From the NCBI RefSeq assembly GCF_900129235.1, contig NZ_FQUV01000013.1, positions 1 through 60,851 on the forward strand: 60,851 bases of DNA, read 5' to 3'. The translations under genes were made by a program, and so were the position numbers. Below the pieces are notes generated by a model that was given only the letters and a program-made list of their open reading frames with translations, was not told the origin of the DNA and made no database searches. The first letter of the stretch is position 1; each line of letters opens with the position of its first letter. Origin of the DNA: Litoreibacter ascidiaceicola (lineage in GTDB: Bacteria > Pseudomonadota > Alphaproteobacteria > Rhodobacterales > Rhodobacteraceae). Positions 53,116-60,851 of this stretch are shown piece by piece.

Positions 53116-53427
53116 ATGAAACAGCTTTTACTGATATGCAGTCTGGCACTGTCCTCGCTTCCCGCGGCGGCCCAAGAGAAGTCGCCACCATTCGGGTTGG
53201 GTGATCTCGCGCCGTTGGCCGAGAACTTTAGAGAGCTGTTTGAGGGTTTTGCAGACGACATGATGCCCTTGATGGAGCAATTGGCCGACAAAATGTCTGA
53301 CCTGAATGCCTATGAAGCCCCAGAGGTCTTACCGAACGGCGATATACTCATCCGTAAAAAGCCTAAGGCAGACGACGGTCCTGACGCCGAACCCAAGGTC
53401 AATCCGGATGGCAGCATCGATCTATGA
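53116..53427 (+). CDS. Small secreted acidic protein
   Basis: A 103-residue protein with a Sec signal peptide (MKQLLLICSLALSSLPAAAQ, cleavage near residue 20). The mature part is acidic and ends with a repeated pattern: EVLPNGDILIRKK and PKVNPDGSIDL. Homologues of this kind are common in Rhodobacteraceae and have no known function. ATG 53116 follows GGGGG, and the signal peptide then begins at once. It comes 38 bp after the EEP gene. Confidence 0.7.
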   Translation: MKQLLLICSLALSSLPAAAQEKSPPFGLGDLAPLAENFRELFEGFADDMMPLMEQLADKMSDLNAYEAPEVLPNGDILIRKKPKADDGPDAEPKVNPDGSIDL

Positions 53428-53506
53428 TGATATTTTTTGCGCTTGGTCTGAATTTCTCTCTTGCAGCCCACGCGCACCGTCGCTAAATCACGGCTCACCA
53501 ACGGAT

Positions 53507-53581
53507 GCGGGCGTAGCTCAGGGGTAGAGCATAACCTTGCCAAGGTTAGGGTCGAGAGTTCGAATCTCTTCGCCCGCTCCA
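53507..53581 (+). tRNA. tRNA-Gly (anticodon GCC)
   Basis: A complete cloverleaf: acceptor arm GCGGGCG (53507-53513) with CGCCCGC (53571-53577), D arm GCTC-AGGGGTA-GAGC, anticodon arm CCTT-GCC-AAGG with anticodon GCC, T arm GAGAG-TTCGAAT-CTCTT, discriminator T and an encoded CCA (53579-53581). A terminator hairpin follows at 53595. Confidence 0.97.
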
Positions 53582-53594
53582 ATTGGTCACAAGA

Positions 53595-53622
53595 AAAAGC
53601 CTTGGCTCACGCCGAGGCTTTT
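53595..53622 (+). terminator. Terminator after tRNA-Gly
   Basis: AAAAGCCTTGGC and GCCGAGGCTTTT form a 12-bp stem (with one G-U) around TCAC, ending in a T-rich tail, 14 bp past the tRNA. Near-symmetrical A and T tracts would also stop transcription in the other direction. Confidence 0.85.
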
Positions 53623-53977
53623 CTGCTTTCTGGGGTATGTTGTGATCCGGTGGCGATCAAACATCAAAGGATAATAGCCCGCCCACCCGCAGCCGTTGGT
53701 TTGTGTGATTGCCGGAAATTGCAAAATCGGATCAGTATCATTCGCCAAGATATCGGCTGTCTTTGGATTGCAGCCCCATGTCGCGATTCCGGTTTAAATC
53801 GGAGCAGTTGCATCCGGGTCGGTGACATCAAGCCCTTCGCCACGGCTGCGACGCCCCATTCATTGGCAGCAGCAGCACAGCATTTTCGCGACACCTGCCC
53901 GCTCAGACCCTGCGCACCCCCTTGGCCTGCTCGACAGCCCTGCGTATAAGGCAGCCAATTGCCTGAAGGAGAGCCCC
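53623..53977. other. Intergenic region upstream of hisB
   Basis: No gene with support; the frames that cross it have no conserved start or recognisable domain. It should contain the promoter of the histidine genes. I see no histidine-rich leader peptide and no T-box. Confidence 0.35.
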
Positions 53978-54565
53978 ATGCGGTCCGCTAAAATTACACG
54001 CAGCACGGCTGAGACGAATATCTCTGTCGAGATCAATCTTGATGGCTCTGGTGTTTATGACAATCAGACCGGTGTGGGTTTCTTTGACCATATGCTGGAC
54101 CAGCTGGCGCGCCACGCCTTGATCGACATGAAAATCCGCGCCAAGGGGGATCTGCATATCGACGACCACCACACGGTCGAAGACACGGGCATTGCTCTGG
54201 GTCAGGCGCTGGCAGAGGCATTGGGCGACAAGCGTGGTATCCGCCGATATGGCGAATGCCACCTTGCGATGGACGATGCTCAGGTGCGGTGCGCACTGGA
54301 TTTATCCGCACGTCCCTACCTGATCTGCAATCTGGAGATTCCGACCCAGAAGATCGGCGCTTTCGATACCGAACTGGTGCGCGAGTTCTTTCAGGCGTTT
54401 TCAACCCATGGTGGCATTACGCTCCATATTGACCGGCTGCACGGCTTCAACAGCCACCACATTGTGGAGGCCGCATTCAAGGCCGTGGCACGTGCCTTGC
54501 GCGATGCGGTCGAGACTGACCCGCGCAAATCTGATGCGATCCCGTCGACCAAAGGCACGCTTTGA
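53978..54565 (+). CDS. hisB: Imidazoleglycerol-phosphate dehydratase
   Basis: A 195-residue monofunctional HisB, sixth step of histidine synthesis. Both metal-binding repeats are present: [16 protein letters not shown] near residues 37-52 with [17 protein letters not shown] near 66-82, and [20 protein letters not shown] near 154-173. ATG 53978 is chosen: GGAGAG is 5 bases upstream and the protein begins as the family does; the longer frame adds 52 residues of unconserved sequence. First gene of a his group with hisH 34 bp downstream. Confidence 0.96.
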   Translation: MRSAKITRSTAETNISVEINLDGSGVYDNQTGVGFFDHMLDQLARHALIDMKIRAKGDLHIDDHHTVEDTGIALGQALAEALGDKRGIRRYGECHLAMDDAQVRCALDLSARPYLICNLEIPTQKIGAFDTELVREFFQAFSTHGGITLHIDRLHGFNSHHIVEAAFKAVARALRDAVETDPRKSDAIPSTKGTL

Positions 54566-54599
54566 TGATGTTTAAATTTGATGGTCGGGTGGCTGTCAC

Positions 54600-55250
54600 A
54601 TGCTGACCGTCCTCGTCGACTACGACAGCGGCAATCTGCACTCTGCCGAAAAGTCCTTTCAGCGCATGTCGGCAGAGGTTGACGGTGGCGATGTTATCGT
54701 GTCGTCCAAGCCCGAAGATGTTGCGCGGGCGGATCGGGTCGTGTTGCCCGGTGATGGAGCTTTCCCGGCCTGCCGGAATGCCCTCACCCGTGACCGCGCG
54801 GCCTTGTTCGAGGCCATCGTTGCGTCGGTCATAAACAAGGGCCGCCCGTTCATGGGGATCTGCGTCGGCATGCAAATGATGGCCAGCTGGGGTCGCGAAT
54901 ATGAAGACACCAAGGGGTTTGACTGGATCGAAGGTGAAATCGCCAAAATCACCCCGGCCGACCCGTCGCTGAAGGTCCCGCATATGGGATGGAATGACTT
55001 GGTTTTAGATAGCTCCAACCCCAAGCATCCCGTACTGGACGGCATAAATACCGGCGACCACGCCTATTTCGTCCACTCTTACAGCTTTCGGGTCACTAAT
55101 CCGGCCCATCGGTTGGCGCATGTGGATTACGGGGGAGATATTACCGCCGTTGTTGGCCGCGACAACATGATTGGAATGCAGTTCCACCCTGAAAAGAGCC
55201 AGCAGACAGGCCTTCGGATGATTGCGAACTTCCTGAACTGGAAACCGTAA
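54600..55250 (+). CDS. hisH: Imidazole glycerol phosphate synthase, glutamine amidotransferase subunit
   Basis: A 216-residue class I amidotransferase that feeds ammonia to HisF. The nucleophile is in GICVGMQMM (Cys near residue 88), and the His and Glu of the triad are in MQFHPEKSQ near 196-204. The N-terminal DYDSGNLHSAEKSF is typical of HisH. The partner hisF is 2 kb away, separated by hisA and - strand genes. Confidence 0.95.
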   Translation: MLTVLVDYDSGNLHSAEKSFQRMSAEVDGGDVIVSSKPEDVARADRVVLPGDGAFPACRNALTRDRAALFEAIVASVINKGRPFMGICVGMQMMASWGREYEDTKGFDWIEGEIAKITPADPSLKVPHMGWNDLVLDSSNPKHPVLDGINTGDHAYFVHSYSFRVTNPAHRLAHVDYGGDITAVVGRDNMIGMQFHPEKSQQTGLRMIANFLNWKP

Positions 55251-55254
55251 GCGA

Positions 55255-55410
55255 CTACCAGTTCATCGACAGCAGCGGGACACCTTTGGCGTTGCTGTCT
55301 GATAGCATTTGCATCCATCCGTCCGGCCCAGCCAGAGGTATCGCAACCGCAACCGGCGAACAGCCAGTCGCAAGGAACCCGACACATATCAATGTAAAAC
55401 GCAGCTTCAT
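55255..55410 (-). CDS. 51-residue predicted lipoprotein
   Basis: A small frame below the usual cut-off: MKLRFTLICVGFLATGCSP, then a short mature part that ends LSMNW. The lipobox ATGC puts the lipid-modified Cys at residue 17. AGGAGA stands 6 bases before the ATG. The gene lies antisense in the gap behind hisH, and its mature part would be only about 35 residues. Coding by signals and ribosome site, not by homology; function unknown. Confidence 0.55.
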   Translation of the reverse strand: MKLRFTLICVGFLATGCSPVAVAIPLAGPDGWMQMLSDSNAKGVPLLSMNW

Positions 55411-55492
55411 CGAAATCTCCTGACATCAGGCCGAATGTTGACCTGTTGGAGACAATCAGGTGCAGAAGATAACAACTCCTGAATCCAGCACG

Positions 55493-55523
55493 AAAAAAGG
55501 CCGGGGAATCCTCCCCGACCTTT
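55493..55523 (-). terminator. Terminator of the DUF2147 gene
   Basis: On the - strand AAAGGTCGGGGA and TCCCCGGCCTTT pair with one mismatch, with a short loop and then a T run. It lies 24 bp past the stop at 55547. Confidence 0.8.
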
Positions 55524-55546
55524 GGCAACTTTTATAAAAAATCGAC

Positions 55547-55933
55547 TTACTTGATACGTGTCCAAGTTTGCTTGGAACACAGCAGACCACCAGCGATACA
55601 GCCTGCGAGTTTCAGACTGCTTCCACCAAGGTCGATCTTGCCGTAGTAGATTTTGTTATTGGACGGACGCCAAACCTTGCCTTCATACTTGCCACCACCA
55701 AGTGGCTTCATCGAGCGCACGATTTGCTTGCCGAGATTTGGTGACTTGTATTCACCCGACGCGTTAAACGTCCGAGAGATGGTGCCACAGACGGCAGAGC
55801 CACATTTCTTCATGGTGACATGGGCATAGGCCCCGTCATCCACTTGTGTTTTCCAGACGCCTTCTACCGGATCAGCTAGTGCCTGACCTGCAAATGCGAC
55901 GACAAACGCAGCTGCGAATTTAAGTGTTTTCAT
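55547..55933 (-). CDS. DUF2147 domain secreted protein
   Basis: A 128-residue protein with a Sec signal peptide (MKTLKFAAAFVVAFAGQALA) and a DUF2147 beta-barrel-like domain: VEGVWKTQVDDGAYAHVTMK near residues 23-42, CGSAVCGTISRTF near 44-56, and GKVWRPSNNKIYYGKIDL near 80-97. Two cysteine pairs probably form disulfides in the periplasm. The function of the family is unknown. A GGGAGGAAAT ribosome site precedes the ATG, and it has its own terminator. It lies between hisH and hisA on the opposite strand. Confidence 0.88.
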   Translation of the reverse strand: MKTLKFAAAFVVAFAGQALADPVEGVWKTQVDDGAYAHVTMKKCGSAVCGTISRTFNASGEYKSPNLGKQIVRSMKPLGGGKYEGKVWRPSNNKIYYGKIDLGGSSLKLAGCIAGGLLCSKQTWTRIK

Positions 55934-56051
55934 GATTTCCTCCCTGTTCTGCCGACCATGGTGCGAAAATCAGGGCGCAAATCAAGCGTGACGTTGGGGC
56001 GCGGATGTGGAATAGACCGCGCAATTCAAGCTAAAACGAAGGCGTGACACT

Positions 56052-56774
56052 ATGATCCTTTACCCCGCAATCGACCTCAAAGACGGCAATTGTGTACGCC
56101 TTTACAAAGGTGAAATGGAGCAAGCCACGGTCTTCAATGACAATCCCGCAGCCCAAGCCATGGCCTTCGTCGAGGCTGGTTGCGAATGGCTTCATCTCGT
56201 CGACCTGAATGGCGCATTTGCTGGGGAGCCGGTGAATGGCGCCGCCGTCGACGCGATTTTGGCGCAAACCAAAGTCCCCGCCCAGCTTGGTGGTGGAATT
56301 CGGGACATGGCCACAATTGAACGCTGGCTAAATAAGGGGCTCGCCCGTGTGATCCTTGGCACCGTGGCAGTGGAAAACCCCGACCTTGTGCGCGAGGCTG
56401 CCCGCGCCTTTCCCGGCCAGGTGGCTATTGGACTGGATGCGCGCAATGGCATGGTTGCCACCCGTGGGTGGGCCGAAGAGACCGATATTGAGGTCACCGC
56501 CTTGGCACGGCAGTTTGAGGACGCAGGCGTCGCGGCGTTGATTTACACCGACATCAACCGCGACGGCGCGATGCAGGGCCCGAATGTCGAGGCAACAGCG
56601 GCCTTGGCCCATGCGGTCTCCATTCCTGTCATAGCATCCGGAGGCGTATCCTCGCTGGACGATCTGCGCGCGCTCAAGGCCACGGGGGCACCACTAAATG
56701 GCGCAATTTCAGGTCGTGCGCTGTATGATGGCGCGATCGACCTGAAAGAGGCGCTAGACCTGTTGAAAGCCTAA
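56052..56774 (+). CDS. hisA: 1-(5-phosphoribosyl)-5-[(5-phosphoribosylamino)methylideneamino]imidazole-4-carboxamide isomerase
   Basis: A 240-residue (beta/alpha)8 barrel that carries out the fourth step of histidine synthesis. The catalytic Asp8 is in [11 protein letters not shown], and the second one in [12 protein letters not shown] near residues 127-138; the phosphate-binding loops [12 protein letters not shown] near 194-205 are also present. It is followed by a convergent DUF302 gene with a gap of only 4 bp. Confidence 0.96.
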   Translation: MILYPAIDLKDGNCVRLYKGEMEQATVFNDNPAAQAMAFVEAGCEWLHLVDLNGAFAGEPVNGAAVDAILAQTKVPAQLGGGIRDMATIERWLNKGLARVILGTVAVENPDLVREAARAFPGQVAIGLDARNGMVATRGWAEETDIEVTALARQFEDAGVAALIYTDINRDGAMQGPNVEATAALAHAVSIPVIASGGVSSLDDLRALKATGAPLNGAISGRALYDGAIDLKEALDLLKA

Positions 56775-56778
56775 GCCG

Positions 56779-57219
56779 CTACTTCGCAGCCGCACCTGTG
56801 AGCTTGCCCAATGCACCCTGCATTGTTTTCACGAACGGGGCGTCCTCAGGTATATTCAGTTCACCGAACATATCTGCCGGATCCTCATAAACCAACACAG
56901 AGCCACCATCGGCCTCGTGCACAGCGACCTTCAGCGGCAAATATAATGACGCGCGGATATCCGCATTCATTGCGGGCGTCCCAAGCTTGGGGTTGCCGAA
57001 GATCAGAACTTGAGCTGCCGGCATTTGCAAATCAACGCCCGCCGCCCCTGCTTGATGGTCGACACGCGCGAAAACGGTCGCACCCGCATTACCCACAGCG
57101 GCTTCCAAGGCATCCATGGTTTCAGCCACTGGCTTGCTGGATTTGACGGTGATCAGCTCTGCAGATGCAGGCATGGCAACGCTCGCAAGTAGGGCCATAA
57201 ACAAAGCTAATTGGCGCAT
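56779..57219 (-). CDS. DUF302 domain secreted protein
   Basis: A 146-residue protein with a Sec signal peptide (MRQLALFMALLASVAMPASA) and a DUF302 fold: KPVAETMDALEAAVGNAGATVFARVDH near residues 28-54, QVLIFGNPKLGTPAM near 69-83 and PLKVAVHEADGGSVLVYEDP near 95-114. The family often occurs in proteins of unknown role linked to oxidative or envelope stress. ATG 57219 is preferred over a start 12 codons upstream because the signal peptide begins there and AAAGGAGACCC is 5 bases before. Antisense between hisA and hisF. Confidence 0.87.
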   Translation of the reverse strand: MRQLALFMALLASVAMPASAELITVKSSKPVAETMDALEAAVGNAGATVFARVDHQAGAAGVDLQMPAAQVLIFGNPKLGTPAMNADIRASLYLPLKVAVHEADGGSVLVYEDPADMFGELNIPEDAPFVKTMQGALGKLTGAAAK

Positions 57220-57341
57220 GATGGGTCTCCTTTTCAAATAATGTGAACACAACACGACACCTTGGGATCAAACGCCAATCACATCGCTGGCATCGGCAAG
57301 GGATTGCCGTTAAACCATGCTCGCAAACCGGAGCCACGTTC

Positions 57342-58106
57342 ATGCTAAAAACCCGCATCATTCCCTGTCTCGACGTCAAAGACGGTCGTGTGGTCAAGGG
57401 CGTCAACTTCGTCGACCTGATTGACGCCGGAGACCCCGTCGAGGCCGCCAAGGCTTATGACGCTGCTGGCGCGGATGAACTGTGTTTTCTCGACATCAAC
57501 GCGACCCACGAAAACCGCGGTACGATGTTCGACGTGGTCACCCGCACCGCCGAAGCCTGCTACATTCCGTTGACCGTAGGCGGTGGCGTGCGCACCCATG
57601 ACGATGTGCGCAAATTGCTGTTGGCCGGGGCTGACAAGGTCAGCTTCAACTCGGCTGCCGTTGCCAATCCCGATGTCGTCGCCGAAGCCGCTGATCGCTT
57701 TGGATCGCAATGCATTGTTGTGGCCATTGATGCCAAAACTGTGTCCTCAGGAAAGTGGGAGATTTTTACCCATGGTGGGCGGAAACCCACAGGCATTGAC
57801 GCCGTAGAATTTGCCAAAACTGTTGTTGCAAAGGGTGCCGGGGAAATCCTGCTGACCTCAATGGATCGCGACGGAACCCGCGCGGGATTTAATTTGCCTT
57901 TGACGCGGGCCATTGCCGATGCAGTGAGCGTCCCTGTGATCGCCTCCGGTGGCGTAGGAACACTGGATCACTTGGTGGAAGGGGTGACTGAAGGACATGC
58001 GGACGCAGTACTGGCCGCGTCGATTTTCCACTTCGGGGATTTCACCATTGCAGAAGCAAAAGCCCATATGGCGAAGGCCGGGCTGAATATGAGGTTGGGC
58101 GCATGA
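57342..58106 (+). CDS. hisF: Imidazole glycerol phosphate synthase cyclase subunit
   Basis: A 254-residue (beta/alpha)8 barrel that forms imidazole glycerol phosphate and AICAR together with HisH. It begins [20 protein letters not shown] with the catalytic Asp11; the second catalytic Asp is near residue 130 in [23 protein letters not shown] near 171-183 is the second phosphate-binding half. ATG 57342 gives the canonical N-terminus; the longer frame adds 33 non-conserved residues. The stop overlaps the hisE start by 4 bp. Confidence 0.97.
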   Translation: MLKTRIIPCLDVKDGRVVKGVNFVDLIDAGDPVEAAKAYDAAGADELCFLDINATHENRGTMFDVVTRTAEACYIPLTVGGGVRTHDDVRKLLLAGADKVSFNSAAVANPDVVAEAADRFGSQCIVVAIDAKTVSSGKWEIFTHGGRKPTGIDAVEFAKTVVAKGAGEILLTSMDRDGTRAGFNLPLTRAIADAVSVPVIASGGVGTLDHLVEGVTEGHADAVLAASIFHFGDFTIAEAKAHMAKAGLNMRLGA

Positions 58107-58411
58107 CACTGGAAGAACTGGAAGCCATCATCGCATCTCGCAAAGACGCGGACCCGGACAGTTCGTGGACCGCCAAACTGCTTGAAAAAGGTCCAGAGAA
58201 ATGTGCCGAGAAGTTCGGCGAGGAAGCGATCGAAGCGATCATCGCTGCCGTGAAGAATGACCGTGATAACCTCACGTCAGAAGCCGCAGATGTTCTGTAT
58301 CACCTGTTGGTCATGCTGGCTGCGCGCGGTGTTGCCATCGCAGATGTCATGACGATCCTCGAAGCCCGCACGCAGCAATCCGGCATCGCGGAAAAGGCGT
58401 CCCGCAGCTAA
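58103..58411 (+). CDS. hisE: Phosphoribosyl-ATP pyrophosphatase
   Basis: A 102-residue MazG-like all-helical hydrolase that carries out the second step of histidine synthesis. [19 protein letters not shown] near residues 32-50 and [17 protein letters not shown] near 60-76 hold the acidic residues that bind Mg2+. It is monofunctional, not fused to HisI, as usual for Alphaproteobacteria. Coupled to hisF (ATGA overlap). hisI, hisG, hisD and hisC are outside the window. Confidence 0.94.
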   Translation: MTLEELEAIIASRKDADPDSSWTAKLLEKGPEKCAEKFGEEAIEAIIAAVKNDRDNLTSEAADVLYHLLVMLAARGVAIADVMTILEARTQQSGIAEKASRS

Positions 58412-58415
58412 GCCC

Positions 58416-59477
58416 TTACCTCATCCAGAGCTTGGCGCGTTTGATCTGGTTTCGAATGGCCTGTTCGCGTCGCGGCAGTTTCTCGCGGTCGAACATTTCG
58501 CGGACTTTGTGGCCTTTTCGCTGATACACCATGCGCCTGATCGGCTCATATTGCTTCAGAACCTTCTTGAGTTTGTTGGGAGCCGCGGCCTCTTCCAGAA
58601 TGCGTACCACCTCGTCGCGCTCGCGCGCGTAGAGAAGAGGCAAGACGCGGTAGTGACAGGTCACTTCATGGTCCATCATGTCAGACACCTCTGGCACACG
58701 TCCCCCGCCAAAGGAATGAATGGTCAATGGCAATGCCACCTGATCCAGCCATGGTTTCATTTCCTGGCACACCAGTTCTTCCGGCGGCTCATCGCGGATC
58801 AAGCGTGCGTATTCCAAGAAGCGATCACCGAATTCCTTCGGGCACCGGAAATAAAAGAATCCGGCGTTGAAATAGAGATAGCGGCGCCAGTATTCGTCCG
58901 GGTAGCTGGTATCAAGAGAGCTTTCAAAATCGAGCCCGAATTTGTGATAAAGCGAGCCCCAAATCTGGTTATAGCCGGGCCCGTACAATTCCTGCTGTGG
59001 CCAGGTGTTTTCCCGCTTCATCGACGCGGTGGGGCGGTCAAAGTCAAACGGCACCTTGCTCAGGTCGCCGGTGATCAGGGTGTCGGTGTCCAGAAACAGG
59101 AACGGCTCGCCTTCAGGTAAAACCTGCAAGGCTTCGATCTTGTTGCCATATGGGTAACCGCACCCGAATATCTGATTTTCAAATGGCACGATTTCCGCGC
59201 CCAGCGCGACAAGCGCTTCGCGAACATCGTTATTCGCCATCCGAGGGTCAGCGTCCCAGCGGTGATTGTTTTGTGGCTCCGCGATGATCACTCGCCCTTT
59301 AAAGTCAGGGTTGGTGTGTCGCAGTGTCGCCACTTGCAACATCGCCTCAAATTGCAACCTGCCACCCTGCCCCACCATCATGATGTTGAAGCTCTGGGTC
59401 TTCGGCTTGGCGGGTACCTTTGTCTTTTTGGGCTTCGGCTTTGCCGTTTTAGTTTTGGGTTTGCTGCTCTTGGCCAT
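58416..59477 (-). CDS. Glycosyltransferase-like protein with Lys/Pro-rich N-terminal tail
   Basis: A 353-residue protein. Residues 1-28 are an extremely basic low-complexity tail (alternating Lys, Pro, Thr). A core resembling nucleotide-sugar glycosyltransferases (GT-A fold) follows: FLFLDTDTLITGDL near 127-140 has a D-x-D metal site and is preceded by GYPYGNKIEALQVL. The C-terminus is again basic (REKLPRREQAIRNQIKRAKLW). There is no signal peptide or membrane span. Substrate unknown. It converges with hisE with a 4-bp gap. It could equally be a related D-x-D protein without transferase activity. Confidence 0.6.
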   Translation of the reverse strand: MAKSSKPKTKTAKPKPKKTKVPAKPKTQSFNIMMVGQGGRLQFEAMLQVATLRHTNPDFKGRVIIAEPQNNHRWDADPRMANNDVREALVALGAEIVPFENQIFGCGYPYGNKIEALQVLPEGEPFLFLDTDTLITGDLSKVPFDFDRPTASMKRENTWPQQELYGPGYNQIWGSLYHKFGLDFESSLDTSYPDEYWRRYLYFNAGFFYFRCPKEFGDRFLEYARLIRDEPPEELVCQEMKPWLDQVALPLTIHSFGGGRVPEVSDMMDHEVTCHYRVLPLLYARERDEVVRILEEAAAPNKLKKVLKQYEPIRRMVYQRKGHKVREMFDREKLPRREQAIRNQIKRAKLWMR

Positions 59478-59620
59478 GTCGTCACTTCTTTTTACTTACA
59501 CCCAGCATAGGCACAAAGCACTGGCACCGGAAGTCATACGGCATCAGGGCCGTGAAAAGTTTGCGTATGGTGCACAACTCGCGCGATACTGAGCGGAAGC
59601 CCCAATATGGAGACCCCAGC

Positions 59621-60028
59621 ATGCGCGCCTTTCTCATCGCCTTAGTTTTTTTGATGCCCCATCCCGTTTCGGCGCAAAACTTCACAACCTCTGCGGGCGT
59701 AAAGCCAATTCTGGAGCTGATCCGCCCGCAATGGATCGCCATCCGCCCCTATGAGGGGCAGGACTTGCTCTACATGTCGACCCTGCTGACCTATCGCTGC
59801 GGGATCGAGCAAATCCGCTTTGCTTACAACGGCGGAGAGTTGCAAGTTTGGGAGGGCGAGCCTTGCTACTTGGGCGAAGCCTCCCCGATGGCATTGAAGA
59901 TGGAAACACACCTTCCTTACGCAGTCGCGCCACTCGATAGCCTGCAAACCGTGACCATTAATCTGCTATTTGACGATGGCACGACGATGGAGCACCGCTA
60001 TTTGCGCAAAGATGTGCAAATAAACTGA
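59621..60028 (+). CDS. Secreted protein of unknown function
   Basis: A 135-residue protein with a Sec signal peptide (MRAFLIALVFLMPHPVSAQ, cleavage near residue 18). The mature part has two cysteines (YRCGIEQ and EPCYLGE) likely to form a disulfide and an overall beta-strand pattern. I recognise no family. ATG 59621 is chosen: the hydrophobic signal begins there and GGAGAC is 7 bases upstream; the longer frame adds 23 polar residues. It is followed by insertion-sequence remains. Confidence 0.65.
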   Translation: MRAFLIALVFLMPHPVSAQNFTTSAGVKPILELIRPQWIAIRPYEGQDLLYMSTLLTYRCGIEQIRFAYNGGELQVWEGEPCYLGEASPMALKMETHLPYAVAPLDSLQTVTINLLFDDGTTMEHRYLRKDVQIN

Positions 60029-60186
60029 CCGACGCGAACAATCATCGGTCGTGGCCTGCTGCGACAATCTTCGAGATTTTGAGTGGTGGTGGTCCCAGTC
60101 TCAATCGAACCCGTCTCTACTAAAAATTCCCTGCCATTAGGGGAAATTACAGGGAAATGCGTGAATTTGAACATTTTGAGTTTTAG
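60029..60186. other. AT-rich intergenic region before the IS3 remnant
   Basis: No gene supported. A short repeat GGGAAATTACAGGGAAAT lies at about 60139-60156. Could contain the lost left part of the IS3-family element or its target, but no end can be placed. Confidence 0.3.
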
Positions 60187-60447
60187 CAGGCTGGATTTGC
60201 GCAATTAAAATCAATAACTTACAGCATTGATTCCATAAGCATCGCCGCAGGGAATTTAATCCCGCCTGCAGAGAATTCACAGACTAAACTTGTCGCGATC
60301 CGAGACACTGCGCGTGCTGCCACGACTGACGAGGTAAAGGATCTGCGCCGTGAAGCCCGTGATCTGAAGGAGGTTGTAGCGGAGCAAACGCTTGAACTGC
60401 GCCTTCTCAAAAAATGCATGACAGGTGATGGGGGCGACCAAGAATGA
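60187..60447 (+). pseudogene. IS3-family transposase OrfA, 5'-truncated
   Basis: The frame is open from the stop at 60184-60186. From about 60284 it reads LVAIRDTARAATTDEVKDLRRE and then ARDLKEVVAEQTLELRLLKK, which is the C-terminal coiled coil of an IS3-group OrfA (the leucine zipper used for oligomerisation). It ends GDGGDQE. The N-terminal helix-turn-helix is missing, and upstream sequence does not resemble transposase. OrfB starts in the 4-bp ATGA overlap, the normal arrangement. Confidence 0.7.
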
Positions 60448-60756
60448 GATATCCCGTATCAGAAAAGCTGGAGATCATCCGGCTGGTCGAGGGGTCGCAT
60501 CTATCAGCCCGTCAGACACTGGCTAAGCTCGGCATTCCGCGCACGACGTTCTATCGTTGGTATGACCGATATCTGCGACGCGGTGAGGCTGGTTTGCAGG
60601 AACAGTCACCAATGCCAAAGCATGTTTGGAACCGCATTCCTGATGAGATCCGGCACAAGGTCGTCAAGTTGGCGCTGAAGGAGACAGAGTTGTCACCACG
60701 GGAGCTGGCTGTAACCTTCACGGACACAGAAGTTACTTTGTATCAGAGGCTTCGAC
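60444..60756 (+). pseudogene. IS3-family transposase OrfB, frameshifted and interrupted
   Basis: The N-terminal HTH part of an OrfB is recognisable: MRYPVSEKLEIIRLVEGSHL, TLAKLGIPRTTFYRWYDRY and SPRELAVTFTDTE. After this, the continuation (YFVSEAS) lies in another frame, at about 60733-60753, so at least one base has been lost near 60731. The gene then meets the end of a second insertion sequence at about 60757. The rve integrase catalytic domain is not in the window, so the element is dead. Confidence 0.75.
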
Positions 60757-60851
60757 TGAGGTGCCCCTAGTTTCCTAGACGCCCACCTCGCTCATTTTCT
60801 TCTGTTCTGTTTCATAGTCAACTGGCGACAGCATGCCGTTGTTTGTGTGCT
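60757..60851 (-). mobile_element. End of a second IS3-family element, inserted in the first
   Basis: A - strand frame enters from the right edge and reads NNGMLSPVDYETEQKK, then MSEVGV and a stop at 60775-60777, the typical C-terminus of an IS3-group OrfB. Past the stop comes the terminal sequence whose outer end is TGAGGTGCCCCTAGTTTCC (60757-60775), with the TG end expected for this family. Its transposase runs on the opposite strand to the host element. The rest lies outside the window. Confidence 0.7.

Noticed and set aside
53461-53949. 162-codon + strand frame between the secreted-protein gene and hisB
   Set aside because: It runs through the tRNA-Gly gene and its terminator, so it cannot be a real coding region.
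60029-60204. 68-codon - strand frame after the last secreted-protein gene
   Set aside because: It has no recognisable domain or ribosome site and its start end runs into the IS3 remnant region; not supported as a gene.

Overview
This 60.9 kb window is chromosomal DNA that most resembles a member of the Roseobacter group (Rhodobacteraceae, Alphaproteobacteria). The case rests on several things: a DUF2484 gene downstream of murC, a DUF1127 gene followed by a tandem array of CCUCCUCCC-loop (CcsR-type) small RNAs, a four-subunit sarcosine oxidase operon, a betI-betC-betB-betA choline-O-sulfate operon and an ArgP/ArgO pair. No strain or species can be named from the sequence alone.

Layout. (1) 1-1142: an oligopeptide-type ABC substrate-binding gene broken near its 3' end, probably by an IS256-type element of which only the last ~90 bp lie in the window. 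(2) 1198-10744: twin inverted repeats, then a tightly packed + strand operon: an FAD/GcvT dimethylglycine-dehydrogenase-like enzyme, an MttB-family methyltransferase without an in-frame amber codon, a TetR regulator, and sarcosine oxidase soxBDAG. (3) 10745-11364: a scar with a TctA C-terminal remnant, degenerate repeats and a perfect GC hairpin. (4) 11365-26637, - strand: the division/cell-wall cluster in the order mraZ-rsmH-ftsL-ftsI-murE-murF-mraY-(SDR)-(CHMI)-murD-ftsW-murG-murC-DUF2484, with two + strand genes lodged between murD and ftsW. murB, ddl, ftsQ, ftsA and ftsZ are not in the window. The region upstream of mraZ holds two helically phased TGGG arrays that look like MraZ boxes, and a perfect DnaA box. 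(5) 27224-33848: a Glyoxalase_8-domain protein, an Mrp ATPase, DUF1127 with five CcsR-type RNAs, a LysE exporter, a UvrD/PcrA helicase, a Tat-exported MsrB and a small secreted protein. (6) 34092-40274: an AraC regulator and the bet operon with a BetI operator. (7) 40299-53427: exporters (DMT, ArgO), ArgP, YebC, two SLC13 permeases around a lipoprotein, YmdB, 5-FCL, VOC, GNAT, TerB/J-domain, a nuclease/phosphatase-fold protein and a small secreted protein. (8) 53507-58411: tRNA-Gly(GCC) and the histidine genes hisB-hisH-hisA-hisF-hisE, interleaved with - strand envelope proteins. (9) 58416-60851: a glycosyltransferase-like protein, a secreted protein, and a broken IS3-family element into which a second IS3-family element has inserted.

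How the genes fit together. The bet operon converts choline-O-sulfate to choline and then glycine betaine. The operon at 1.3-10.7 kb can plausibly take a methylated amine of that type (dimethylglycine, sarcosine) down to glycine, with C1 units passed to folate. The first demethylation and the true substrate of the MttB homologue are not settled by the sequence. Both window ends are insertion-sequence debris, and the dcw cluster is abruptly joined to catabolic genes, so this chromosome appears to have been rearranged.
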